A DNA stretch of 13,150 nt from Tateyamaria sp. (GCA_018668195.1 JABITU010000162.1:1-13150), one strand, 5' to 3'. Counted from the stretch's first letter, positions 1-7,174 are shown. Translations and numbers: made by a program. Notes: generated by a model from the sequence alone, not told the origin.

Positions 1-327
1 AGAGTGTTTTTTGCAAAGTTGTGTGTCACAATCCGGAGGGCAGTATAGCCGCCGTTGTTACAGTTCAGGCGTGATTTAGTGCCAGTTCCAAATCGGTTCC
101 CATTCCTTGATCGCTTGTAAGGGTAGCTTTACTGGCCAAAGATGGTCGCGGAAGCCATCGGTTGTAGAGCCAAACGTAGCGGTATGGCGTGGCTCACATG
201 TATCAATATTTGTGGGCAATTCGTTAGTGACCGGCTGCGATGCTTGTCCGATGACGTGGCCCTGTTTGAATCTCTGGATCAATTCTTTCTCTCAGTGAAA
301 CACCCGAAAGGCGGCGTCTAACACTTC
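1..327. other. Stretch without a convincing gene
   Basis: This stretch lies beyond the 3' end of tupA. The only open frames are short. One runs on the minus strand from a TTG at 282 to a stop at 76 (68 codons) and overlaps a 63-codon plus-strand frame. The minus frame has a purine-rich GAGAAAGAA just before the TTG. Its last residues (LPLQAIKEW followed by EPIWNWH) faintly recall the C-terminal TPxQAIKxW stretch of some IS transposases/integrases, but the match is too short to call. Intergenic DNA or a decayed fragment are both possible. Confidence 0.5.
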
Positions 328-1125
328 CTAACGTTCTGCATTAAATGTAAAAAGTTGCTCGCCGGCTATATTGTACCCATCTATCAGCACCTGCGCTATG
401 TTCGAAGTTAACCACGCTTCAACCTGCTTGGCCAAATGGTGATTTATATGCGTGTGCAGCTTGGGATTGACCGGAATAAATGCGTATTGATTGAACAAGA
501 TCGGATCGCCGGAATAAAGAAGCAATAGATCCTGCTTGTTGCCAAAGTTGAGCCAGCTTGCCCTATCTGCCATAATATAAGCGTCTAGGCCCGCGGCGGT
601 GTTCAGTGCAGCGCTCATACCCGCGCCTGTGGCATTGTACCAACGGCCAAATTGCGTCGGGGCTGCACCCGCTGCTGCCCACAATGACAGCTCTTTTTTA
701 TGTGTGCCGCTATCGTCACCACGACTTACAAAGGTCGCACCGCCTTGGCGTATCTGCTCGAGCGCAGTGATTGCGTCTGGTGCTTTGGCGATGTTGGCAG
801 GGTCTGACGCGGGCCCCACAAATACAAAGTCATTGAACATGATCTGCCGTCTGTGGGTGCCATAACCAGCTTTTAGGAATGCGTCTTCTGCGGTTTTGGA
901 GTGGACCAGGATGGCGTCTACGTCGCCCGCTTGTCCAAGTCGGATGGCCTGACCGGTGCCAACCACTAATAATTGAACCTCGATTCCTGTATCTGCCGTA
1001 ATTGCAGGCAACAGCACGTCCGCCAGTCCAGAATTGTGAAAACTCGTGGTCACGGCCAGCCGCAAAATTTCGGCGCGCGCCTCAATGCCGATAAACATTA
1101 GGCAAGCGACAAGAAAGCGGATCAT
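328..1125 (-). CDS. tupA: Tungstate ABC transporter, periplasmic substrate-binding protein TupA
   Basis: This periplasmic protein captures the tungstate oxyanion and hands it to the TupB-TupC importer; the tungsten would serve a pterin-dependent enzyme such as a formate dehydrogenase. The 265-residue product starts with a short signal peptide (hydrophobic residues 4-14, likely cleavage after ARA at 16-18). Motifs typical of TupA follow: TTS at 26-28 and NSG at 31-33 (anion-binding region), GTGQA at 56-60, MFNDFVFVGP at 96-105 and SRGDDSGTHKKE at 134-145. This set separates TupA from the molybdate binder ModA and the sulfate binder. Its ATG overlaps the tupC stop (ATGA), so it is the last gene of the operon and probably translationally coupled. 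In many genomes tupA comes first, so the B-C-A order is worth noting. Family assignment is strong; tungstate over molybdate specificity is inferred from the family. Confidence 0.93.
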   Translation of the reverse strand: MIRFLVACLMFIGIEARAEILRLAVTTSFHNSGLADVLLPAITADTGIEVQLLVVGTGQAIRLGQAGDVDAILVHSKTAEDAFLKAGYGTHRRQIMFNDFVFVGPASDPANIAKAPDAITALEQIRQGGATFVSRGDDSGTHKKELSLWAAAGAAPTQFGRWYNATGAGMSAALNTAAGLDAYIMADRASWLNFGNKQDLLLLYSGDPILFNQYAFIPVNPKLHTHINHHLAKQVEAWLTSNIAQVLIDGYNIAGEQLFTFNAER

Positions 1126-1838
1126 TCGATGATATCCCCATTCAAAAATGCCCGCGCTTCGACCGTTTGTTGAGCGTCAAAGAAATCTTCTGCTGTAGAT
1201 TGCTCTCGGACTTCTCCTTCCAAAAGGAACACAATGTCACTGGCAAGTCGCCGAGCCTGGCCCAGATCATGCGTCGCCATGATGATCCGCGTTCCTGAAG
1301 CGCATGAGTCGCGCAAAAGGGTCTCGATTTCGCGTGTGGAACGACCATCAAGATTGGCGCACGGCTCATCCAGAAACAGCACCTTTGGGTCCCGGATTAA
1401 AGCCCTTGCGAGGGCCAGCTTTTGCTGTTCGCCTCCTGACAACCGCGTGGCAGGCCGGTCCAGTGCATCCTGTAGGTTAATTCGCTCAGCCCAGTCCTCA
1501 ACGCACGCGTTGATCTGTGACTTGTGAAACTTCCGCAGCTGTAATGGATACGCTAGGTTTTGCCGCACCGAGCGGCGGAGCATGATCGGCTTCTGAAACA
1601 CATAGGCTTGCGCCTGGCGGGCGTCGACGTTGGCAACCGACCATGTGACCAACCCGCTAGAAAGCCGTTCAACGCCGTGCAGCACTTTGAGCAGTGACGT
1701 CTTACCCGACCCATTCGGGCCCAACACGATGGTGAAACCTGTAGCCGCAAGTGTCATGTTGATAGGACCAAGGGTTCGGGTGCCGCGACGCGTAATAACA
1801 GCTTGTTTTAGGGTAACAGACATCTGTTGGGTCACCAC
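1122..1838 (-). CDS. tupC: Tungstate ABC transporter, ATP-binding protein TupC
   Basis: This cytoplasmic ATPase subunit powers tungstate import. In 238 residues it carries a complete ABC set: Walker A GPNGSGKT at 40-47, Q-loop glutamine at 82, signature LSGGEQQ at 133-139, Walker B VLFLDEP at 153-159, D-loop ANLD at 161-164 and the switch histidine at 190. The assignment to tungstate rests on the family and on the flanking tupB and tupA. Two consecutive GTG codons (1838 and 1835) compete as starts. The Shine-Dalgarno-like GGGAGGGA at 1841-1848 lies inside the end of tupB and fits the second GTG slightly better; an ATG at 1823 is too far from it. The reading frame overlaps tupB by 7 bases, indicating coupled translation. 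Confidence 0.93.
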   Translation of the reverse strand: MVTQQMSVTLKQAVITRRGTRTLGPINMTLAATGFTIVLGPNGSGKTSLLKVLHGVERLSSGLVTWSVANVDARQAQAYVFQKPIMLRRSVRQNLAYPLQLRKFHKSQINACVEDWAERINLQDALDRPATRLSGGEQQKLALARALIRDPKVLFLDEPCANLDGRSTREIETLLRDSCASGTRIIMATHDLGQARRLASDIVFLLEGEVREQSTAEDFFDAQQTVEARAFLNGDIIE

Positions 1839-2536
1839 CGTCCCTCCCGTTCCGTACGCGACAGCGCATGGATTGATATATTGACCAAAAGCGCCAGCAT
1901 GATCAGCACAAAACCCAGACCAAGCGCCAAAGCGAAATCGCCTTTGCCGGTTTCAAGCGCGATGGCGGTCGTCAGCACGCGCGTTGCATTGTCGATGTTA
2001 CCGCCGACGATCATAATTGCACCCACCTCGCCGATGGCGCGGCCAAATCCTGCCAGCGCCGCTGTCAGCAGAGTGCGGCGACCGTCGCGGATCAGCGTTA
2101 GGATGCGCTGACTTTTAGTGGTGTTTAGCGATATCAGGAGATCGTGATACTCCGCCCAAAGTTCGCGCATGGCTTGGTGCGTGATAGATGCAATCAGCGG
2201 TGTGATGATGATGACTTGTGCTATGATCATCGCTGTCGGTGTGAACAGCAGCCCCAAGACTCCGAAAGGACCTGATCGCGACAGCAATAAATAAACGATC
2301 AACCCGACGACAACGGGCGGCAGGCCCATCAATGCGTTGAGTGATGCAATCGCCGTTCGTCGGAAACGGAAGCGGCTAATGGCCAACCAAGTGCCAAAGG
2401 GCAACGCAAGAATCGATGCGATAACAAGCGCCGATAGGCTCACTTGCAAAGATCTCAGTGTGATTTCCACCAGATCGGCGTCCAGTGTCATGATTAGCCG
2501 GAATGCGGCCTGTATGCCCGCCCAGATTTCATTCAT
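1832..2536 (-). CDS. tupB: Tungstate ABC transporter, permease TupB
   Basis: This is the inner-membrane channel subunit of the importer, expected to work as a dimer with two TupC. The 234 residues include about five hydrophobic segments and the cytoplasmic loop that contacts the ATPase (AALAGFGRAIGEVGAIM, with the conserved G...G spacing of the EAA-type motif) roughly at residues 155-175. I chose the ATG at 2536 because the product then starts MNEIWAGIQ, close to what I recall of related TupB proteins, but no good ribosome-binding site precedes it. A GTG at 2560 would add eight residues and would sit 6 bases after the stop of the possible small upstream ORF. TupB is the first recognisable gene of the tup operon, so the operon promoter should lie between about 2540 and 2800. 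Confidence 0.9.
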   Translation of the reverse strand: MNEIWAGIQAAFRLIMTLDADLVEITLRSLQVSLSALVIASILALPFGTWLAISRFRFRRTAIASLNALMGLPPVVVGLIVYLLLSRSGPFGVLGLLFTPTAMIIAQVIIITPLIASITHQAMRELWAEYHDLLISLNTTKSQRILTLIRDGRRTLLTAALAGFGRAIGEVGAIMIVGGNIDNATRVLTTAIALETGKGDFALALGLGFVLIMLALLVNISIHALSRTEREGRW

Positions 2537-2566
2537 ATGCAGCGGCCCGATCTTTTGCACAGCAGC

Positions 2567-2695
2567 TTAGTCATAAAAGCGACCCCCCGAATTTATGGTG
2601 CGGTCCTGACGTCGAAAGAGTGTCTGCGCAAGGATCAGCTTTGCCCCGACCACAACGACTGCGTTGGTTGTAAATGCGACAAGCAGGCGCTTCAT
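2567..2695 (-). CDS. Possible 42-residue membrane microprotein upstream of tupB
   Basis: An ATG at 2695 opens a frame of 42 codons ending in TAA at 2567. The product begins MKRLLVAF, has one hydrophobic stretch (about residues 4-24, rich in Val, Ala and Leu), then a basic, polar tail (LFRRQDR...GGRFYD). This is the layout of a single-pass membrane microprotein or an uncleaved signal anchor. It lies in the same direction as tupB and ends 6 bases before the alternative GTG start of tupB, so it could be a coupled leader. Against it: no Shine-Dalgarno sequence precedes the ATG (the bases before it are A-rich), and I recognise no homologue. A chance frame in the tup leader is a real alternative. 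Confidence 0.3.
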   Translation of the reverse strand: MKRLLVAFTTNAVVVVGAKLILAQTLFRRQDRTINSGGRFYD

Positions 2696-2720
2696 GTTAT
2701 ATTTTTGCTGTATTCGGTGC

Positions 2721-2739
2721 CTTGTATAAGCTTTACAAG
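2721..2739. promoter_or_regulatory. Inverted repeat upstream of the tup operon, operator candidate
   Basis: CTTGTA and TACAAG face each other across 7 bases whose centre contains AAGCTT. The element lies about 25 bases upstream of the small ORF and 185 bases upstream of the tupB ATG, in the right place for a transcription factor controlling the importer. On the minus strand it contains TATACA, which could act as a -10 element, but no matching -35 is seen. The half-sites do not resemble the ModE consensus. Which protein binds, if any, is unknown. Confidence 0.35.
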
Positions 2740-2774
2740 CAACGCATGCTTTTCATGTCGTCCTGTGACTGATC

Positions 2775-2792
2775 GGTGATTGCGGCATCACC
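2775..2792. repeat. Inverted repeat GGTGAT-N6-ATCACC
   Basis: There is a perfect 6-base dyad with a 6-base centre (TGCGGC), between the tRNA-Gly gene and the tup leader. It has no following T-tract on either strand, so it is not a good intrinsic terminator. It could be an operator or a transcript-end hairpin. Function unassigned. Confidence 0.3.
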
Positions 2793-2825
2793 ATAAGCCG
2801 GATGATTTATGCCTCTCAAATTCGA

Positions 2826-2847
2826 AGGGCCGCCCAAAGGCGGCCCT
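2826..2847 (-). terminator. Hairpin downstream of tRNA-Gly, likely terminator
   Basis: On the minus strand there is a perfect 9-bp stem, AGGGCCGCC pairing with GGCGGCCCT, around the loop TTTG. It starts 25 bases past the encoded CCA end of the tRNA. The T-tract that follows (TCGAATTTG) is poor, so termination may be partial or the hairpin may mainly stop 3' trimming. Position and stem strength make it the natural end of the tRNA transcript. Confidence 0.6.
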
Positions 2848-2871
2848 GTCGATACCGAATAAACAATATAT

Positions 2872-2946
2872 TGGAGCGGGCGAGGCGATTCGAACGCCCG
2901 ACCCTAACCTTGGCAAGGTTATGCTCTACCCCTGAGCTACGCCCGC
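2872..2946 (-). tRNA. tRNA-Gly (anticodon GCC), CCA encoded
   Basis: Read on the minus strand, the gene begins GCGGGCG and ends CGCCCGC, then discriminator T and CCA. The 7-bp acceptor stem is perfect. The anticodon stem TAACC/GGTTA encloses the loop TTGCCAA with anticodon GCC (plus-strand bases 2912-2914), which reads GGC and GGU. The T-arm carries the GTTCGAATC loop sequence, and the D-arm contains AGCTCAGGGGTAGAGC. There is no long variable arm. The length is 72 bases plus CCA. The gene stands alone, with its own promoter and a hairpin behind it. Confidence 0.97.
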
Positions 2947-2962
2947 TTCCTTGGGTGAGCGG

Positions 2963-2991
2963 GAGATACCCACCTCTGGGCCGTGCCGCAA
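2963..2991 (-). promoter_or_regulatory. Probable sigma-70-type promoter of tRNA-Gly
   Basis: On the minus strand, TTGCGG (-35, bases 2986-2991) and TATCTC (-10, bases 2963-2968) are separated by exactly 17 bases. Transcription would begin a few bases before the mature 5' end of the tRNA at 2946. The -10 match is moderate, as is common for alphaproteobacterial promoters. Confidence 0.5.
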
Positions 2992-3013
2992 GGGGTAAAT
3001 TGCGGATTTGAGC

Positions 3014-3040
3014 AAAAAAGACTCGGCGATCTTTGAGGTC
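3014..3040 (-). terminator. Weak intrinsic terminator after the VOC gene
   Basis: On the minus strand a short stem (GACCTC with GAGTC, one base bulged) is followed directly by TTTTTT. The stem overlaps the stop codon of the VOC gene. The T-tract is good and the stem is short, so efficiency is uncertain; it would end the pyc-VOC transcript before the tRNA promoter. Confidence 0.4.
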
Positions 3041-3419
3041 AGGCCTTGGGTTCAATCAAATCCCAACGGTTGCCAAACGGGTCGCGAAAAACGGCGACGG
3101 TGCCATAGGGTTCGTGCCTTGGCGTTTCTTCGAATGTGATCCCCTGGCGCGTCAATCGAGCGTGATCGGTGGCAAAATCAGCCGTATGCAGGAACAGCCA
3201 CACCCGGCCACCGGCCTGATTGCCCAAGGCGGCGCGTTGCGCATCGGTATCAGCGCGGGCCAGCACGATCCGGAGCGGGCTGTCCGGGGCTTGCACCAAC
3301 ACCCAACGTTTGTGGTCCTGCGGAATATCTTCAACAAGTTCACAGCCTAACGTTCCGCAAAAGAACGCGATTCCGGGCTCGTAATCCGGCACCAGCAGGG
3401 AGAAGGCCCCCAGATGCAT
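3039..3419 (-). CDS. VOC (glyoxalase/bleomycin-resistance/dioxygenase fold) protein
   Basis: This is a 126-residue single-module protein of the vicinal oxygen chelate superfamily. The usual landmarks are visible: an N-terminal strand LLVPDYEPGIAFFCGTLG (residues 8-25), the LFLHTADF strand-helix near 75-82, and the C-terminal VAVFRDPFGNRWDLIEP (108-124). Candidate metal ligands are His2, His78 and Glu123, but the metal, substrate and reaction cannot be told from sequence. The ATG lies 6 bases after the pyc stop on the same strand, with only a weak GGAA upstream, so it is probably co-transcribed and translationally coupled with pyc. Its role there is unknown; protection against a reactive metabolite is one guess. 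It is normal in length for a one-domain VOC protein; such proteins usually dimerise. Confidence 0.85.
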   Translation of the reverse strand: MHLGAFSLLVPDYEPGIAFFCGTLGCELVEDIPQDHKRWVLVQAPDSPLRIVLARADTDAQRAALGNQAGGRVWLFLHTADFATDHARLTRQGITFEETPRHEPYGTVAVFRDPFGNRWDLIEPKA

Positions 3420-3425
3420 GGGGCG

Positions 3426-6400
3426 CTATTCCAGCTCGACCAGCAGATCCTTGGCATCGATCTGGCCGCCGGGACCCACATGCACGGCTTTGACTACCGC
3501 ATCGCGTTCAGCGTGAATGCCGGTTTCCATCTTCATGGCTTCGATGGTCAGCAGCAGGTCACCTTCGCTAACTTCCTGCCCTGGCTGCACGCCAATGCTG
3601 GCCACAACGCCAGGCATCGGTGCACCGACGTGATCGGCGTTGCCCGCTTCGGCTTTGGGGCGTTTCACGGTTGTTGATTTCACCATACGGTCGGGCACAC
3701 GTATGACTCGCGGTTGCCCGTTGAGTTCAAAAAAGACTTTTGCTTCGCCGTCTTCGTTTGTTTCGCTCACGGCTTGCAGTCGAATTTCCAGCGTCTTGCC
3801 AGGATCGATCTCGGCGGTGATTTCCTCGCCCGGTTGCATCCCGTAAAAGAACGTTAGCGTGGGCAAGATCCGGACCGGGCCATAGGTGCGATGACGCCCC
3901 ATGTAATCAAGAAAAACCTTAGAATACATTAGGTAACCGCTCAGGTCCTCATCATCGACGACGCGCCCCTGCATTTGCTGGGACACATCTGCGCGCATGG
4001 CTTCAAGGTCGACCGGCGGCATATCCGCGCCGGGACGCTTTGTGCTGGCAGGTTCACCCTTGAGGATTTTGCTCTGAATGGCTGTTGGGAACCCGCCTGG
4101 GGGCTGACCAAGATTGCCGCGCATCATGTCGATGACACTATCTGGAAAGGCCACATCTTTGTCGGGGTCCTCGACTTCGGTGCGGGTCAGGTTCTGGCTG
4201 ACCATCATCAACGCCATGTCGCCCACAACCTTGGACGAGGGCGTCACCTTGACGATATCGCCGAACATCTGGTTCACGTCCGCATAGGTGCGTGCAACCT
4301 CGTGCCAGCGTTCCTCCAGCCCGAGTGAGCGCGCTTGCGCCTTAAGGTTGGTGAACTGACCGCCGGGCATTTCGTGCAGGTAAACCTCAGATGACGGCGC
4401 CTGCATGCCGCTTTCAAATGCCGCATACTGGCCCCGCACCGCTTCCCAATAATCAGAGATGTCGCGGATTGCATTGATGTCGAGGCCGGTGTCGCGATCG
4501 GAATGCGCGAGCGCCTCGACCACCGAACCCAACGTGGCCTGTGACGTGTTGCCAGACAGGGCGTCCATCGCACAATCCACGGCGTCCACGCCCGCCTCGG
4601 CCGCGGCAAGGATCGTGGCACAGGCGATGCCCGCTGTGTCATGGGTGTGGAAATGGATGGGCAGGCCAACCTCTTGCTTGAGCGCCTTGACCAGAGCGCG
4701 TGCGGCAGTGGGTTTGAGCAGCCCGGCCATGTCTTTGAGGCCAAGAACATGCGCGCCCGCTGCTTTCAGCTGGTTGCCCATGTCCACGTAATATTTCAGG
4801 TCATATTTTGCCCGGTCGGGATTCAGGATGTCACCAGTGTAACAGATTGTGCCCTCGCAGATCTTGTTTTGCTGCTGGACAGCATCCATCGCAACGCGCA
4901 TGTTTTCGACCCAGTTCAGGCTGTCAAACACCCGAAAGACGTCAATGCCGGTTTCTGCGGCAACGCGCACGAATTCCTGAACTACGTTATCGGGATAGTT
5001 GGTATAACCAACCCCGTTGGCACCGCGCAGCAGCATTTGAGTCATCAGGTTGGGCATGCGTTCGCGCAGATCACGCAGACGCTGCCAGGGACATTCCTGC
5101 AAGAAGCGGTAAGCCACGTCAAAGGTCGCGCCGCCCCAGCATTCAACCGAGAACAACTGTGGCAGGTTGGCGGCATAGGCGGGGGCCACCTTTATCATGT
5201 CGTGGCTGCGCATGCGCGTGGCCAGCAGCGACTGGTGCCCATCGCGCATCGTGGTATCAGTGATCAGCAGCTGTTTTTGCGCCTTCATCCAATCGGCAAC
5301 GGCTTGTGGTCCCTTTTGCTCTAGCAGATTGCGTGTACCCATCTGTGCATCGGTTTTTAAAGCAGGTGGGCGTGGCACCTTGAGGTCGGCGCGTGGGCGC
5401 GGTCGGTCCTTGACCTCCGGATGACCGTTTACCGTGATGTCTGCGATATAGGTCAGCACCTTGGTCCCACGGTCGCGACGACGTTTGAAGGCGAACAGGT
5501 CCGGCGTCTCGTCGATGAACTTGGTTGTGTATCCATTCGACAGAAAGGTTGGGTGCTTCAACAGATTTTCAACAAAGGCGATATTGGTGCTGACACCGCG
5601 AATCCGGAATTCCCGCAGGGCCCGGTCCATGCGCGCGATGGCCATGTCTGGTGTCGGCGCTTTGGCGGTGACCTTGGTCAGCAAGCTGTCGTAGTAACGG
5701 GTAATGACCCCGCCCGCATAGGCCGTGCCACCATCCAGACGAATGCCCATGCCTGTCGCTTCGCGATAGGCGGTAATGCGGCCATAGTCGGGGATAAAAT
5801 TGTTTTGCGGGTCTTCTGTTGTGATCCGAGTTTGCAGCGCATGGCCCGTCAGCACCACATCTTTCTGGGTTGGTTTGCCGGTTGCGTCCTCGATGGTCTT
5901 GCCCTCAGCGATCAGGATCTGGGCCTGAACGATATCGATGCCGGTGACCTCTTCGGTGACAGTGTGTTCGACCTGCACACGCGGGTTTACTTCGATGAAG
6001 TAGAATTTGCCGTCGTCCGTATCCATCAGGAATTCGACGGTGCCTGCACATTCGTAGTTAACGTGTTTACAGATTTTATAGCCCAGTTCGCAAATCTCTT
6101 TGCGCTGGGCGTCCGACAGGTAGGGCGCGGGTGCGCGCTCAACGACCTTTTGATTGCGACGCTGGACCGAGCAGTCCCGCTCAAACAGATGGTACATGCC
6201 ACCATGCTTGTCTCCGAGGATTTGCACTTCGACGTGGCGGGCGCGCAGGATCATCTTTTCGAGATAGCCTTCGCCGTTGCCAAAGGCCGCTTCAGCCTCG
6301 CGGCGGCCCTCTAGTACTTTTTCTTCAACCTCGTCCTCGGACAGGATTGGGCGCATGCCCCGCCCACCGCCACCCCATGATGCTTTGAGCATCAGTGGAT

Positions 6401-6866
6401 AGCCGACGTCTGCGGCTTCGGCTTTGATCGCAGCCATGTCGTCGCCCAGCACTTCGGTGGCTGGGATGACAGGAACGCCCGCCTGAACGGCCACGCGGCG
6501 CGCACTGGCCTTGTCGCCCAAAGCGCGCATCGTTTCGGCACGCGGCCCGATAAAGGTGATGCCATTTTTTTCGCAGGCGTCCACAAAATCCGGGTTTTCC
6601 GACAGCAGGCCGTAGCCCGGGTGAATTGCATCGGCGCCGCTTTCACGGGCTACACGGATCATCTCGTCGATAGAGAGATAGGCCGCAACAGGCCCCAGAC
6701 CTTCCCCGATCCGATAAGCTTCGTCTGCCTTGAAGCGGTGCAAGCCAAGCTTGTCCTCTTCGGCGAAGACGGCAACCGTCTTCTTGCCCATCTCGTTGGC
6801 GGCACGCATAATTCGAATCGCAATTTCGCCGCGATTGGCAATCAAGATCTTGTTGAATTCGGGCAT
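3426..6866 (-). CDS. pyc: Pyruvate carboxylase
   Basis: This is a biotin-dependent enzyme making oxaloacetate from pyruvate, bicarbonate and ATP, the anaplerotic and gluconeogenic entry to the TCA cycle; it works as a cytoplasmic tetramer. The 1146 residues match single-chain pyruvate carboxylases. The order is: biotin carboxylase (about 1-450, glycine loop GGGGRG at 165-170 and FIEVNPRVQVEH near 300); an allosteric/linker region; carboxyltransferase (starting near 530 with TDTTMRDGHQS, then GLKDMAG carrying the lysine expected to be carboxylated, and the metal-binding HFHTHDT); and the biotin carrier (AMKM, biotinyl-lysine at about 1112, 35th residue from the end). I chose the ATG at 6866 because AGGGGGA lies at a good distance upstream and the product starts MPEFNKILIANRGEIA. 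An in-frame ATG at 6935 adds 23 non-conserved residues and overlaps the likely promoter. Confidence 0.97.
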   Translation of the reverse strand: MPEFNKILIANRGEIAIRIMRAANEMGKKTVAVFAEEDKLGLHRFKADEAYRIGEGLGPVAAYLSIDEMIRVARESGADAIHPGYGLLSENPDFVDACEKNGITFIGPRAETMRALGDKASARRVAVQAGVPVIPATEVLGDDMAAIKAEAADVGYPLMLKASWGGGGRGMRPILSEDEVEEKVLEGRREAEAAFGNGEGYLEKMILRARHVEVQILGDKHGGMYHLFERDCSVQRRNQKVVERAPAPYLSDAQRKEICELGYKICKHVNYECAGTVEFLMDTDDGKFYFIEVNPRVQVEHTVTEEVTGIDIVQAQILIAEGKTIEDATGKPTQKDVVLTGHALQTRITTEDPQNNFIPDYGRITAYREATGMGIRLDGGTAYAGGVITRYYDSLLTKVTAKAPTPDMAIARMDRALREFRIRGVSTNIAFVENLLKHPTFLSNGYTTKFIDETPDLFAFKRRRDRGTKVLTYIADITVNGHPEVKDRPRPRADLKVPRPPALKTDAQMGTRNLLEQKGPQAVADWMKAQKQLLITDTTMRDGHQSLLATRMRSHDMIKVAPAYAANLPQLFSVECWGGATFDVAYRFLQECPWQRLRDLRERMPNLMTQMLLRGANGVGYTNYPDNVVQEFVRVAAETGIDVFRVFDSLNWVENMRVAMDAVQQQNKICEGTICYTGDILNPDRAKYDLKYYVDMGNQLKAAGAHVLGLKDMAGLLKPTAARALVKALKQEVGLPIHFHTHDTAGIACATILAAAEAGVDAVDCAMDALSGNTSQATLGSVVEALAHSDRDTGLDINAIRDISDYWEAVRGQYAAFESGMQAPSSEVYLHEMPGGQFTNLKAQARSLGLEERWHEVARTYADVNQMFGDIVKVTPSSKVVGDMALMMVSQNLTRTEVEDPDKDVAFPDSVIDMMRGNLGQPPGGFPTAIQSKILKGEPASTKRPGADMPPVDLEAMRADVSQQMQGRVVDDEDLSGYLMYSKVFLDYMGRHRTYGPVRILPTLTFFYGMQPGEEITAEIDPGKTLEIRLQAVSETNEDGEAKVFFELNGQPRVIRVPDRMVKSTTVKRPKAEAGNADHVGAPMPGVVASIGVQPGQEVSEGDLLLTIEAMKMETGIHAERDAVVKAVHVGPGGQIDAKDLLVELE

Positions 6867-6906
6867 GTATTTGGTCCCCCTGGGGTCGTATTGTGCAGGT
6901 GCAGCA

Positions 6907-6935
6907 TAGTTAGAATGTTTCTGAGATACAGACAA
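6907..6935 (-). promoter_or_regulatory. Candidate promoter of pyc
   Basis: On the minus strand, TTGTCT (6930-6935) and TAACTA (6907-6912) are 17 bases apart, placing the start of transcription near 6900 and leaving a leader of roughly 35 bases before the ATG at 6866. This position argues against the longer pyc reading frame that begins at 6935. Assigned by eye; other hexamer pairs in this AT-rich DNA are possible. Confidence 0.35.
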
Positions 6936-7002
6936 CTCATTGTTGTGAAGTGTTGGACGTCGCGTGTAATATGCCGACTTTAAGCACGAAAAAGGCTCAA
7001 AA

Positions 7003-7027
7003 TTTTAGTCTGTAAGAGAGGCTAAAA
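7003..7027. repeat. Inverted repeat TTTTAGTC-N9-GGCTAAAA
   Basis: There is an 8-bp dyad with one T-G wobble around a 9-base centre, about 70 bases upstream of the candidate pyc -35. It could bind a regulator of pyc, or form a transcript hairpin if transcription reads in from the gene upstream. No known consensus is recognised. Confidence 0.3.
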
Positions 7028-7146
7028 GAGAATAAAACATAATAAATACAGTTATGTAATTCTTATTTCCGGTTGGCGTTGTGAATGCGCAAATCTATCA
7101 TTCTCGCGAAGGAGAAATTTATATTTTGGGTCAGGTTAGCGCGAAC

Positions 7147-7174
7147 AAAAAAATACTTCTATCGGGCTGACAGA
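7147..7174 (-). terminator. Intrinsic terminator after the alpha-hydroxy-acid enzyme gene
   Basis: On the minus strand TCTGTC pairs with GATAGA (6 bp, one G-U) around the loop AGCCC; AGTA and seven T residues follow. It lies 10 bases beyond the stop codon. The stem is weak but the T-tract is long. It would separate this gene from pyc, which lies downstream on the same strand. Confidence 0.45.

Noticed and set aside
2537..2779. 80-codon plus-strand, cysteine-containing frame
   Set aside because: It runs opposite to the tup leader, overlaps the inverted repeat and has no ribosome-binding site; it looks like chance.
2561..2820. Molybdenum/tungsten cofactor riboswitch upstream of tupB
   Set aside because: I could not find the multi-stem core expected of a Moco/Tuco-type RNA; only separate short dyads are visible.
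2872..2946. tRNA-Gly as an integration site of a mobile island
   Set aside because: No direct repeat of the tRNA 3' end and no integrase gene occur in the window.
5421..6314. 297-codon plus-strand frame
   Set aside because: It is antisense to pyc, in the part encoding clear biotin carboxylase motifs; it is a frame shadow of a high-GC gene.
6867..6935. N-terminal extension of pyruvate carboxylase from the ATG at 6935
   Set aside because: The 23 extra residues are not part of the biotin carboxylase fold, a good ribosome-binding site sits before the ATG at 6866, and the candidate promoter overlaps the extension.
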